A stretch of 64,000 nt of DNA from Streptomyces sp. CG4. Lineage in GTDB: Bacteria; Actinomycetota; Actinomycetes; Streptomycetales; Streptomycetaceae. The stretch is taken from the NCBI RefSeq assembly GCF_041080655.1, contig NZ_CP163525.1, forward strand, positions 7,316,001 to 7,380,000, in the 5' to 3' direction. The notes under the pieces were generated by a model, which saw nothing but the letters and a program-made list of their open reading frames with translations, had not been told where the DNA came from and made no database searches. Both the position numbers and the translations under genes were made by a program. Every line of letters starts with the position of its first letter. Position 1 is the stretch's first letter. Below, one piece after another: positions 1 to 8,846 of this stretch.

Positions 1-1
1 C

Positions 2-136
2 TTCGGTCACGGCCCTCGACCACCCCCGGTCCCCCCAGCCACGCCCCCAGTGCCGTCCCCTGACCCCGCCCCCGACGACACCCCCGCCCCTGGCGTCGAC
101 CCCAGCCCTCTCCCCGGTGCCGGGGATTCCGTTTAA
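2..136 (+). CDS. Possible C-terminal tail of a protein starting upstream of the window
   Basis: An open frame enters from the left edge and stops at a TAA at 134-136. The 44 visible residues are dominated by proline, aspartate and alanine, as in a disordered C-terminal tail, and most codons end in G or C. No domain can be recognised from so short a piece. The same bases could instead be plain intergenic DNA, because proline-rich translations arise easily from C-rich sequence. Confidence 0.25.
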   Translation, partial: FGHGPRPPPVPPATPPVPSPDPAPDDTPAPGVDPSPLPGAGDSV

Positions 137-259
137 GGGTGTACGAGTGGCCTGATCACGGCTCCTCACCCCATGCCGGGCCCCGTGCCTTGGCCAGCCC
201 CGTCGCCCGCGGTGACATTCCGTTTGGGTTTTCGCACCGTCAACCGGAAGACTGCACCC

Positions 260-1792
260 GTGACGTCCCGTATCCCGCGCGACTCCAGGCTCCGACTCGT
301 CCGACCGCGACCCCTGGCCGCCGCCCCCAGAGCTGTGAACCAGCGGCGCCCACGGCGCCCCGCACCCCGGCCGCCGGAGGGCACCCCCGCCCCCGCGGAA
401 CTGGCCAGATTGGCCCGCACCGGGCTGTCCGGCCCGGTCCGGGTCGCCCGCTGGGCCGACACCGCACTCGGCCCCGGCAGCGACGGCGCCACCGCGGACG
501 GCAAGGCCACCCTCTCCGCCGCCACCGCCGAACGGGCCGCCGCCGACCTGGGCCTGAGCACCGCTCAGGTCAGCGCCGACTGGGACACCGCCCGCCTCGC
601 CGGACTCGTCGAGGTGCACGGCGACAGCGCGCGCCCCGGCTGGCGGCTGCGCGCCTGGGACCGCGACGACAGCGCCGTGCTGCGCGGCTGGGTCGCCCTC
701 TTCGACGCCTGGTCGCTCGCCTCCCCGGAACCGGAGGAGTTTGAGCCGGCCGCCGTCGCCGAGGTCGTCTCCGCCATGCCCCAGGTGCTCTCCTTCCTCC
801 AGCTGTCCGCCGGGCCCGTCCCGGTCGAGCAGCTCCTCGACCTGCTCCAGCAGCGGGTCACCGAACTGCGCACCGAGCGCTGCGAGGTCCCCTACGAGTC
901 CGGCGCCGAGCGCCCCGACGGGTCCGCGCCCGCACAGCCGACCGTGCCGGGGGCCCGGCAGTCACCCGAGTCCGCGTCCGCGTCCGGTCACGCCCGGCCG
1001 GTGGCCGACTTCCCGGACCCGGCGGACCCTGACGCCGCCGCCCTCGCCCCCGATTTCGCGGTCGCCGCCGACACCCCGCTCGCCCCGCTCCTCGACTGGG
1101 CGCTGCAGGCCCTCGTCTTCGTCGGCGCGCTGACCTACGGCGACGGCCAGGCCACCCTCACCCCGCTGGGCAGCTGGGCGGTGTGGGTCAAGCTGGAGCA
1201 GATCTGCGTGGCCGCGCAGAGCCCGGCCGGCAATATCGAGCAGGCCGCCGAGGACATGCTCCGCGGCTGCGCCCAGCTCCGCCCCAACGCCGCCCGCGCC
1301 GAATACCGCGCCTGGCTGGCCGCCCGCCCCGTCGGCAGCGCCGTCACCGAGCTGATCCACGCCGCGCGCGGCGAGGACGCCCTGCTGCGCGGCCTGGCCT
1401 TCGAGGCGCTACGGGTCGTCGGCGCCCCCGCCGAGCCCGACGTACGCGGTGTCGTGGACGAACCCGCCCTCAGGCCGTACGCCCTGCTGTGGCTTGCCGA
1501 GCACGACGGGGTCGACCCCGAGGACGCCCACGAGGTCCTCACCCGGGAAGAGGCGACCTGGCTGTGGGTGGACACCGCCGCCGCCGTCGCCGACCACGGC
1601 GAGTCGCCGATGCTGGTCCGGCATCTGGAGTCCGCGGTGCAGCCCACGGTCCCCCAGCTGCTCGACGAGGTCCGCGCCGTCGGTCACCCGCGCACCGTGC
1701 AGGTCCTCGTCGCGCTCGCCGCCGCCCACCCCGACCCGGCCCTGGCCAAGGCCGTACGCCGGGCCGCCTTCCAGGTGCACACCGGGGGATGA
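260..1792 (+). CDS. Conserved hypothetical protein, about 510 aa
   Basis: I do not recognise a family. The GTG at 260 is preferred as start because GGAAG at 246-250 sits 9 bases upstream; in-frame starts at 173 (ATG) and 212 (GTG) lack a ribosome site. After a basic, proline-rich N-terminus the protein is mostly alanine- and leucine-rich helix. A charged low-complexity linker lies near residues 220-270. The C-terminal half has regularly spaced helical segments that could be an alpha-solenoid. There is no signal peptide or membrane segment, so it is probably cytoplasmic. It converges on the VOC gene, leaving 16 bases between stop codons. Third-position G/C bias is strong throughout, which supports real coding. 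Confidence 0.75.
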   Translation: MTSRIPRDSRLRLVRPRPLAAAPRAVNQRRPRRPAPRPPEGTPAPAELARLARTGLSGPVRVARWADTALGPGSDGATADGKATLSAATAERAAADLGLSTAQVSADWDTARLAGLVEVHGDSARPGWRLRAWDRDDSAVLRGWVALFDAWSLASPEPEEFEPAAVAEVVSAMPQVLSFLQLSAGPVPVEQLLDLLQQRVTELRTERCEVPYESGAERPDGSAPAQPTVPGARQSPESASASGHARPVADFPDPADPDAAALAPDFAVAADTPLAPLLDWALQALVFVGALTYGDGQATLTPLGSWAVWVKLEQICVAAQSPAGNIEQAAEDMLRGCAQLRPNAARAEYRAWLAARPVGSAVTELIHAARGEDALLRGLAFEALRVVGAPAEPDVRGVVDEPALRPYALLWLAEHDGVDPEDAHEVLTREEATWLWVDTAAAVADHGESPMLVRHLESAVQPTVPQLLDEVRAVGHPRTVQVLVALAAAHPDPALAKAVRRAAFQVHTGG

Positions 1793-1808
1793 GCGGCGCG
1801 GGGGCCGC

Positions 1809-2222
1809 TCAGGCGCCGATCTCCGGGGCGTACGTACCGAAGCTCCAGATGTTGCCCTCGGCGTCGCGGGCCATGTAGTCGCGCGAGCCGTAGTCCTGGT
1901 CGGTCGGGGGCATCAGGATCTCCACGCCGTGCTCCAGGGCCCGCTGGTGGTGGGCGTCCACGTCGTCCACGACGACGTACACACCGGTGGGCCCGGCGTC
2001 CTTCATTGCCGTGTCGAAACGGCCGCCGCGGCCCTTGGAACCGATCATCACCGCGCCGTTGCCCTGGGCCAGCTCGGCGTGCATCACCTTGCCGTCCTCC
2101 GTCTCGTACACCGACAGCTCGGTGAAGCCGAGGGCCTCCGTCAGCTGTCTGATCGCCGCCTTCGCGTCCGCGTACAGCAGCGAGGGGTAGATGCTCGGCC
2201 GTCCTCCGCCCATACCTGCCAT
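1809..2222 (-). CDS. VOC (glyoxalase/PhnB-type) family protein
   Basis: A 137-aa protein of the vicinal-oxygen-chelate superfamily, close to the PhnB/glyoxalase-like branch often labelled bleomycin-resistance or extradiol-dioxygenase related. The N-terminal half has a strand reading PSLLYADAKAAI followed by LGFTEL. The C-terminal half carries the matching VYVVVDDVDAHHQRAL helix and ends with DPEG-like AEGNIWSFGTY, the usual strand of the second beta-alpha-beta-beta-beta module. GAAGGAG precedes the ATG at 2222. The substrate cannot be deduced. The role could be detoxification or ligand binding; many family members have no known reaction. Confidence 0.85.
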   Translation of the reverse strand: MAGMGGGRPSIYPSLLYADAKAAIRQLTEALGFTELSVYETEDGKVMHAELAQGNGAVMIGSKGRGGRFDTAMKDAGPTGVYVVVDDVDAHHQRALEHGVEILMPPTDQDYGSRDYMARDAEGNIWSFGTYAPEIGA

Positions 2223-2402
2223 TGCCGATCACTCCTTCGTCCGGCCTCGTACGCCTTCGCACGCCGGTTCTGTGGCGTCCCGTTCAGTCTTGCAGCCGCC
2301 ACTGACAACGCCTCAGAGACAACGCCTCAGCGGCACGTGTCGCACTGCTCCATGTCGCCGGTCCGGTAGCCCCCTCCTTCCCCCGCCCACCCCGCACCTG
2401 TG

Positions 2403-2425
2403 GACGGTCCCCCACGGGGACCGTC
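2403..2425. promoter_or_regulatory. Perfect inverted repeat upstream of ABC-F gene
   Basis: GACGGTCCCC and GGGGACCGTC form a 10-bp perfect stem around a CAC loop. No T-run follows, so this is more likely a binding site or structured DNA than a terminator. It lies about 90 bp upstream of the predicted ABC-F promoter. Confidence 0.4.
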
Positions 2426-2427
2426 TC

Positions 2428-2461
2428 GGGAACGATCTCCCAGAGCAGGGAACGATCTCCC
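2428..2461. promoter_or_regulatory. Two direct repeats GGGAACGATCTCCC, 20-bp period
   Basis: Identical 14-mers occupy 2428-2441 and 2448-2461. Each is itself partly palindromic (GGGA...TCCC). The 20-bp start-to-start distance is about two helical turns, which puts both copies on one face of the DNA. The position, just upstream of the -10-like TAGACT at 2513, fits an activator or repressor site for the ABC-F gene. The cognate regulator is unknown. Confidence 0.45.
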
Positions 2462-2512
2462 CGGGCAGGGACCGAACGCGCGGACGTAGAAAAACCGCTT
2501 GCACACCCCCGT

Positions 2513-2518
2513 TAGACT
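2513..2518 (+). promoter_or_regulatory. -10 element of predicted ABC-F promoter
   Basis: TAGACT lies 7 bases before an ATG at 2526, so initiation is predicted at or next to that ATG. There is no TTGACA-like -35; an A5 tract (2490-2494) occupies that position. An A/T tract next to the -35 region is a known trait of WhiB7/WblC-dependent promoters, but the match here is only suggestive. Confidence 0.4.
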
Positions 2519-2525
2519 TCTCCCC

Positions 2526-2549
2526 ATGGCCATTCTCCTCGCGCATTAG
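2526..2549 (+). CDS. Putative leaderless 7-codon leader peptide (MAILLAH) of ABC-F gene
   Basis: ATG at 2526 opens a frame of seven codons ending in TAG. It has no ribosome site of its own, but the predicted transcription start falls on the ATG, and leaderless translation is common in actinomycetes. It is out of frame with the ABC-F start 59 bases downstream. Antibiotic-resistance ABC-F genes in other bacteria are often controlled by short upstream ORFs on which a drug-stalled ribosome changes the leader structure. That role here is inference from position; a chance ORF of this length is possible. Confidence 0.35.
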   Translation: MAILLAH

Positions 2550-2608
2550 ACGGCGGGAACGTCCTCAGCCGCCCACCCGTCAATCCCTGTACGCCCTGGA
2601 GTCTGTCC

Positions 2609-4207
<1,599 letters not shown>

Positions 4208-4530
4208 TCAACTCCGTATGGATCATTCGGCTCATCCGTGATCCATCATCTGTGTGAGATCTCCTCGTATCGGGGTGTGTCGTACACGGATTTTCCGGCC
4301 GATCCCCCGTGTGCCAAGGGGTCGGCCGTTCCGCGTCGCTGACCTGGTACTTCGCGAATCCACCCGTTCGGTCCCATGGACACCACTCCATGGAATTGCG
4401 TGTTCCGCTTGTGGGGATCCACTCCTGTCGTCACAACGATGTCCCACGGACCTTGCCGAATGGGTGGCCATCACGCCCAAGAGGGGTGATCATGAGGAGA
4501 CCAGAGCGCACTTCCCATGAGGAGGCACGG
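4208..4530. other. Intergenic region between ABC-F and HTH genes
   Basis: This region is 323 bp with lower G+C than its neighbours. It contains a hairpin with one bulge at about 4298-4328 (GGCCGA-CCCC arms) and a smaller CCATGG-centred inverted repeat at about 4375-4394. Neither is followed by a T-run. Two start candidates for the next gene, ATG 4492 and GTG 4531, both have ribosome sites; the upstream one would add 13 residues. No convincing promoter hexamers were found. Confidence 0.4.
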
Positions 4531-4752
4531 GTGGCCGAGACTCTGAAGAAGGGCAGCCGGGTGACCGGCGCCGCGCGCGACAAGCTCGCGGCAGACCTGA
4601 AGAAGAAGTACGACTCCGGTGCGAGCATCCGGGCGCTGGCCGAGGAGACCGGCCGCTCGTATGGCTTTGTGCACCGGATGCTCACCGAGTCGGGCGTCGT
4701 CCTGCGTGGGCGTGGCGGAGCGACCCGGGGCAAGAAGGCCGCATCGGTCTGA
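4531..4752 (+). CDS. Small helix-turn-helix protein (Rv1473A-like)
   Basis: A 73-aa basic protein. Residues about 9-60 form a compact helix-turn-helix: a lysine-rich first helix (RDKLAADLKKKYDSG), then ASIRALAEETGRSYGFVHRML, which is the usual turn and recognition helix of resolvase-like HTH domains, and a basic tail RGRGGATRGKK. GAGGAGG lies 5 bases before the GTG. The alternative ATG at 4492, with GAGGGG upstream, would extend the protein without adding a domain. It follows the ABC-F gene, the same order as Rv1473-Rv1473A in mycobacteria, so it may regulate the ABC-F gene or act with it. That function is inference. Confidence 0.85.
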   Translation: MAETLKKGSRVTGAARDKLAADLKKKYDSGASIRALAEETGRSYGFVHRMLTESGVVLRGRGGATRGKKAASV

Positions 4753-4781
4753 CGCCGGGCGGTCCATCGACTTCGATGGTG

Positions 4782-4815
4782 ACCACCCGGTCGGCAATCT
4801 GATCGGCCGGGTGGT
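4782..4815. terminator. Hairpin after HTH gene
   Basis: ACCACCCGG and CCGGGTGGT form a 9-bp stem with a 16-base loop, 30 bp after the stop codon. There is no T-run, as in many Streptomyces terminators. A second near-palindrome lies at 4765-4780. Confidence 0.5.
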
Positions 4816-4880
4816 TACTGTGCAGTCACTTACGCATGCCCCCGGCATGCCCGGATGACCGCACCCATCGGAGGCGCCCC

Positions 4881-5684
4881 ATGGCTTCGCCCGACCAGGA
4901 CCTCGCTCCTGTACTCGACAAGGACGGCGTACGGCTCACCGTAGACGACGCGCTCGCCACGGTGACGCTGGCCAATCCGGCCAGGCGCAATGCGCAGAGC
5001 CCCGCCCTGTGGCGGGCGCTCGCCGAGGCCGGGAGGCTGCTGCCGGGCTCCGTCCGGGTCGTCGTGCTGCGCGGCGAGGGCAGGTCCTTCTCCGCCGGTC
5101 TCGACCGGCAGATGTTCACCCCGGAGGGGATCCCGGGCGAGCCGACCTTCATCGATCTCGCGCGCCGTGACGACGCCGGGCTCGACGCGAGCATCGCCGA
5201 GTTCCAGGAGGCGTTCACCTGGTGGCGGCGGAACGACATCGTGTCCATCGCCGCCGTCCAGGGACACGCCATCGGGGCCGGCTTCCAGCTCGCGCTCGCG
5301 TGCGACCTGCGGGTCGTCGCGGAGGACGTGCAGTTCGCCATGCGCGAGACCAGCCTCGGCCTCGTACCCGACCTGACCGGCACGCATCCGCTGGTCGGTC
5401 TCGTCGGGTACGCCCGTGCGCTGGAGATCTGCGCCACGGGAAGGTTCGTCGGCGCGGCGGAGTCCGTGGCATCCGGGCTGGCCAACGCTGCCGTGCCCGG
5501 CGACCAACTGGACGACGCCGTGCGGGACTTGGCCGCGGCACTGCTGGCCGCGCCGCGGGACGCCGTGGCGGAGACCAAGGCGTTGTTGCGAGGTGCGGCG
5601 GACCGTACGTACGACGAGCAGCGGGCGGCCGAGCGCGCTGCTCAGGCACGCCGGCTCCGCGATCTGGCCGGGCTCGGCGAATAA
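4881..5684 (+). CDS. Enoyl-CoA hydratase/isomerase family protein
   Basis: A 267-aa crotonase-fold protein that handles acyl-CoA thioesters by stabilising an enolate in an oxyanion hole. The two hole-forming segments are SFSAGLD (about 69-75) and QGHAIGAG (about 127-134). At the usual acidic catalytic position, following the ETSLGLVP segment, there is an aspartate. This resembles isomerase-type members more than the canonical two-glutamate hydratases, so the exact reaction is open. The ATG at 4881 is chosen because GGAG precedes it by 7 bases; a start at 4836 lacks a site. With the ABC-F and HTH genes it repeats the echA12-Rv1473-Rv1473A neighbourhood of mycobacteria. Confidence 0.88.
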   Translation: MASPDQDLAPVLDKDGVRLTVDDALATVTLANPARRNAQSPALWRALAEAGRLLPGSVRVVVLRGEGRSFSAGLDRQMFTPEGIPGEPTFIDLARRDDAGLDASIAEFQEAFTWWRRNDIVSIAAVQGHAIGAGFQLALACDLRVVAEDVQFAMRETSLGLVPDLTGTHPLVGLVGYARALEICATGRFVGAAESVASGLANAAVPGDQLDDAVRDLAAALLAAPRDAVAETKALLRGAADRTYDEQRAAERAAQARRLRDLAGLGE

Positions 5685-5727
5685 CCCCTGCGCTGCCCAC
5701 AGCGAGCAGGACGAGTTCCCGAGTTCC

Positions 5728-6450
5728 CTAGTCCACCGCCGTAATCAAAACCGCCACCGTCGGCCGGTCCTCCAGAGCGTTCCGTACGGCTGTGCGGACC
5801 TGTCGGGCCACGTCGACGGCCCGGTGGTCCGAGCCTGTCGACAGTTCCACGCGCACGTGCCGGTGCGGCAGAGCCGTGTCGGCCGGGCGTTCCTCCAGGT
5901 GCACTCCGCGGCCGAGACCGCCCAGGGAAGCTGTCAAGCCGGTCACACCGGGGACGGCGAGGGCGGCCGCGGCCGCGCGGGCCTCGTCCGGGTCCGTGGC
6001 TTCCCGCGCGGACACCGGCCGTGGCGCACGTACCGCCGTGGCCGGTTCCTCCGTGTCCAGCAGATCGGTCACCCACAGGTCCACCTCCGAGAGCGTGAGT
6101 CCGAGCTGCCCCGCAGCGGCCGTCGCCAGGGTGAGCCGCAGCCGGGACGCCACCGCGGGCAGCGGCTCGGCGGCCGTCGCGGCGAAGTCCGCCGTCAGCC
6201 GCAGCGGGCCCGGCGGCAGCGCGCTCGGCGGAGCCGGTACGACGGGTTGCCGCGCCGCTTCCGGATCGGCGAGCGTGAGCCGCAGCGCGCCCAGCCGCAC
6301 CCCCGGCACCCCGGCCGCCGCCGCACGCTCCAGTACCGCCGCCGCCGCGACCTCCGCGATCCACGCGCCGTCGCGCGGCCCACCGAGCGGCAGCAGCCTG
6401 CCGAGCCCGACCTGGCGCCGTACCAACTCTGTCCACCGGTCCGCCGTCAT
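5728..6450 (-). CDS. Conserved actinobacterial hypothetical protein, 240 aa
   Basis: An alanine-rich protein with no signal peptide or transmembrane segment. It starts at ATG 6450, directly behind GGAGGA. The C-terminal 90 residues read like an Asp23-type alpha/beta module: HRHVRVELSTGSDHRAVDVA, then a helix VRTAVRNALEDRP and a last strand VAVLITAVD. Streptomyces homologues are often labelled 'nucleopolyhedrovirus P10 family', a name that says nothing about function. It is divergent from the Asp23/AmaP operon with 100 bp between start codons, so it probably shares its control region and possibly its role in envelope stress. Confidence 0.7.
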   Translation of the reverse strand: MTADRWTELVRRQVGLGRLLPLGGPRDGAWIAEVAAAAVLERAAAAGVPGVRLGALRLTLADPEAARQPVVPAPPSALPPGPLRLTADFAATAAEPLPAVASRLRLTLATAAAGQLGLTLSEVDLWVTDLLDTEEPATAVRAPRPVSAREATDPDEARAAAAALAVPGVTGLTASLGGLGRGVHLEERPADTALPHRHVRVELSTGSDHRAVDVARQVRTAVRNALEDRPTVAVLITAVD

Positions 6451-6550
6451 TCCTCCAGCCTGCCGTATCACCGGCGCACGGCAGGGGAACCATGCATACG
6501 GTGGGCAAGGGACGATCGAAGGGGACGACGACCGAAAGGGACGTACGGCG

Positions 6551-7024
6551 ATGACCGACATGACGACGACCCCGGAAGGCGACCAGGAACCGCAGGTGTC
6601 GACCCGCAAGACCACCCGCCGCGGCGGCGGCGATCCGGCGACCCGGGGACGGACCACCATCGCCGACGGCGTCGTGGAGAAGATCGCGGGCCTCGCGGCG
6701 CGGGACGTCGTCGGCGTGCATGCCATGGGCAGTGGCCTGGCCCGCACCTTCGGCGCCGTGCGCGACCGCGTGCCCGGCGGCTCCAGGTCGGTGACGCGGG
6801 GCGTGAAGGCCGAGGTCGGAGAGGTGCAGACCGCACTCGACCTGGAGATCGTCGTGGACTACGGCGTCTCGATCGGCGATGTCGCCCGTGCCGTACGGGA
6901 GAACGTGATCGCCTCCGTGGAACGGATGACCGGACTAGAGGTGGTCGAGGTCAACATCGCGGTCAGCGACGTGAAGCTGCCCGATGAAGAGGACGAGGAG
7001 CCCGAGCCGCCGCGCATCCAGTGA
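6551..7024 (+). CDS. Asp23/Gls24 family envelope stress response protein
   Basis: A 157-aa protein of the alkaline-shock Asp23 family. A disordered polar N-terminus (1-32) leads into RTTIADGVVEKIAGLAARDV, the family's opening helix. This is followed by the beta strands of the core and by VEVNIAVSDVKLP, the last strand. The C-terminus is a very acidic tail (EEDEEPEPP). In Staphylococcus aureus Asp23 is a cytoplasmic protein tethered to the membrane by AmaP; an AmaP gene ends this operon. It is the first gene of a tight five-gene set (6551-8831). Confidence 0.88.
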   Translation: MTDMTTTPEGDQEPQVSTRKTTRRGGGDPATRGRTTIADGVVEKIAGLAARDVVGVHAMGSGLARTFGAVRDRVPGGSRSVTRGVKAEVGEVQTALDLEIVVDYGVSIGDVARAVRENVIASVERMTGLEVVEVNIAVSDVKLPDEEDEEPEPPRIQ

Positions 7025-7072
7025 CGCACCGGCGACCCGGCACCGCACGCCCGACGAGCTGAGGAGTGCTGC

Positions 7073-7267
7073 ATGAGCATGGCCGTGGTCGGCATGATCG
7101 CCGGAATGGCGCTGGGTTTCGCCGGGTACTTCGGCGGCTTCGGGGCCTTCCTGCTGGTGGCGGCGCTGGGTGCGATCGGGTTCGTCGCCGGCCGGTTCGC
7201 GGAGGGCGACCTGGAACCGGGGGACTTCTTCCGCACCCGCGACGACCGGCGCGACCGGCGGCGGTGA
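7073..7267 (+). CDS. Small membrane protein of the Asp23/AmaP operon
   Basis: A 64-aa protein with a glycine- and alanine-rich hydrophobic segment (about 4-42, probably two short helices) and a charged C-terminus (DDRRDRRR). GAGGAG lies 6 bases before the ATG. It occupies the place of the small DUF2273-like membrane protein found in other Asp23 operons. The family assignment rests on size, topology and position only. Confidence 0.75.
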   Translation: MSMAVVGMIAGMALGFAGYFGGFGAFLLVAALGAIGFVAGRFAEGDLEPGDFFRTRDDRRDRRR

Positions 7268-7273
7268 CCGGCG

Positions 7274-7633
7274 ATGGCCGCCGACACCGGTGCGGCCCGG
7301 CCGCCGTCGGACCTGGTGCCGCCGGGCGAGCGCGGCGCCACCCGGATCGCCGACCGGGTCGTCGCGAAGATCGCCGCGCAGGCCGCCCGCGAGGCGCTGC
7401 CCCCGCTGCCTGCCGAGGCGGCCGTCCCGCACGCCACGGTGGTCGTACTCCCCAGGGACACGGCCCGCGTACGCGTCCATCTCGAACTCGGCTACCCCTG
7501 CGACATCGGCGCCCACTGCGCCGCCGTGCGTCGTCATGTCACCGAGCGGGTAGACGCGTTGGTGGACATGCCGGTGGCCGAGGTCGCCGTCCAGGTCGAA
7601 CGGCTGCACCCGGCACCGCACGGGAGGGCATGA
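7274..7633 (+). CDS. Second Asp23/Gls24-like protein
   Basis: A 119-aa protein. GATRIADRVVAKIAAQAAREAL matches the opening helix of the Asp23 module, and the C-terminal strand VAEVAVQVERLHP matches its end. It is shorter than the first Asp23 gene and lacks the acidic tail. Its start is 6 bases after the previous stop, and its TGA shares four bases (ATGA) with the next start, so it is translationally coupled. A second Asp23 module in the same operon suggests hetero-oligomers. Confidence 0.75.
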   Translation: MAADTGAARPPSDLVPPGERGATRIADRVVAKIAAQAAREALPPLPAEAAVPHATVVVLPRDTARVRVHLELGYPCDIGAHCAAVRRHVTERVDALVDMPVAEVAVQVERLHPAPHGRA

Positions 7634-8244
7634 TGAGCGAGCCGCAGACGACCATCCAGACGCTCCACAAGGACCCCGTCCCCACGCCGCCCGCCGCCGG
7701 GAGCAGCGGCCGCTTCTGGTCGCCGCGCCGCGTCCCGGCGGCCGTCGTCGCCGCCCTGCTGCTGGCCGGCGCCGGCCTCCTGCTGTACGACATCGCGGCC
7801 GTACGCGCCCACCACCCCGCGATGGAGTGGCGCCGCGCACTGGCCCGGCACCTGGCCGAACGCCCCCTGGACGACACCTGGGTGCTGACCGGAGCGGCCG
7901 TCGCCGCCGCACTCGGCCTCTGGCTGATCGCCCTCGCGGTCACCCCCGGACTGCGCGGTCTGCTGCCCATGCGGCGCCCGCACCCCGACGTCCGCGCCGC
8001 ACTCCGGCGCGACGCGGCGGCTCTGCTGCTGCGCGACCGGGTCATGGACGTCTCCGGGGTCCGGTCGGTGCGGGTGCGGATGCGCCGCGGGAAGGCCGAC
8101 GTCCGTGTCGTCTCGCACTTCCGTGACCTGGACGACGTACGCGCCGACCTGGACACCGTGCTCACGGACGCGATCCGGGGCCTCGGCCTCGGCCGGCCGC
8201 CCACGCTGTCCGTCCATGTGACACGGCCCGGACGGAAGGGGTGA
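7633..8244 (+). CDS. DUF6286-type membrane protein of the Asp23/AmaP operon
   Basis: A 203-aa protein with two transmembrane helices (about 34-54 and 84-106) and a cytoplasmic C-terminal domain of about 95 residues. ATG 7633 is chosen over 7630 because GGAGG then has 5-base spacing. The C-terminal domain has alternating strands (VRSVRVRMRRGKADVRVVSHF) and a helix, resembling an Asp23-like alpha/beta fold on a membrane anchor. It overlaps the Asp23-like gene upstream and is followed at once by amaP. Confidence 0.78.
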   Translation: MSEPQTTIQTLHKDPVPTPPAAGSSGRFWSPRRVPAAVVAALLLAGAGLLLYDIAAVRAHHPAMEWRRALARHLAERPLDDTWVLTGAAVAAALGLWLIALAVTPGLRGLLPMRRPHPDVRAALRRDAAALLLRDRVMDVSGVRSVRVRMRRGKADVRVVSHFRDLDDVRADLDTVLTDAIRGLGLGRPPTLSVHVTRPGRKG

Positions 8245-8249
8245 CGGCG

Positions 8250-8831
8250 ATGCGCCGGGCTGGTCTCCACCGCGTCCTGCTGGCCCTCGTCGGCCTGCTC
8301 CTGTTCGTGCTCGGCGGGTCGGTCCTGGCGGTCGGCCTGGGCGCGGCGCCGCCCTCCTGGTGGGTGCACACCGGCCCGCACGACGTCCTGCTCACCAGGG
8401 CCGAACGCACCCACTGGCGCGGCACCGGCTGGTGGTGGCCGGCCGTCCTCGCCACCCTGGCGGTCCTCGTCCTGCTCGCCCTGTGGTGGCTCACCACGGT
8501 CCTGCGCCGCCGCCGGCTGTCCGAGATCCTCATCGACACCGGCGACGGCGAGTCCGCCGTGCTGCGCGGCCGCGCCCTGGAGTCGGCCCTGGCCCAGGCC
8601 GCCGTACGGCAGCAGGGCGTGGCCCACGCGGAGATCGTCCTGCGCGGCCGCCGCACGAAACCCACGGCAAGAATCTGGCTCCAACTGGAGCCCCACGTGG
8701 ATCCGTCGACGGCCCTGAACGACTTCACGACCCAGGCCCTGACCGACGCCCGCGAGTCGGCGCGGCTTCCGTCTCTACCGGTGGAGATACGACTGCGGGC
8801 GGTCAAGCACCATGCGGAGAGGGTCAGTTGA
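8250..8831 (+). CDS. amaP: Alkaline shock response membrane anchor protein AmaP
   Basis: A 193-aa protein with an N-terminal transmembrane helix (about 8-30), a second at about 68-90, and a cytoplasmic domain with strands and a helix like other AmaP proteins, which anchor Asp23 at the membrane. ATG 8250 is preferred to GTG 8241 because GGAAGGGG then has a workable 8-base spacing. It is the last gene of the operon. The minus-strand SDR gene converges on it 15 bp away. Confidence 0.8.
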   Translation: MRRAGLHRVLLALVGLLLFVLGGSVLAVGLGAAPPSWWVHTGPHDVLLTRAERTHWRGTGWWWPAVLATLAVLVLLALWWLTTVLRRRRLSEILIDTGDGESAVLRGRALESALAQAAVRQQGVAHAEIVLRGRRTKPTARIWLQLEPHVDPSTALNDFTTQALTDARESARLPSLPVEIRLRAVKHHAERVS

Positions 8832-8846
8832 CACGGCAGGGGTCCC

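Larger units (their letters stand above)
2223..2608. other. Divergent intergenic region with ABC-F leader
   Basis: This 386-bp stretch separates the divergent VOC and ABC-F genes. It holds an imperfect 14-bp tandem repeat near 2304-2332, a 10-bp perfect hairpin (2403-2425), two 14-bp direct repeats (2428-2461), a -10-like hexamer (2513-2518) and a 7-codon ORF (2526-2549), each described separately. A short GC hairpin (GGCGG with CCGCC) could form between the mini-ORF and the ABC-F ribosome site. Confidence 0.6.

Noticed and set aside
2499..2504. TTGCAC as -35 of the ABC-F promoter
   Set aside because: It is only 8 bp from TAGACT, and no acceptable -10 lies 16-19 bp downstream.
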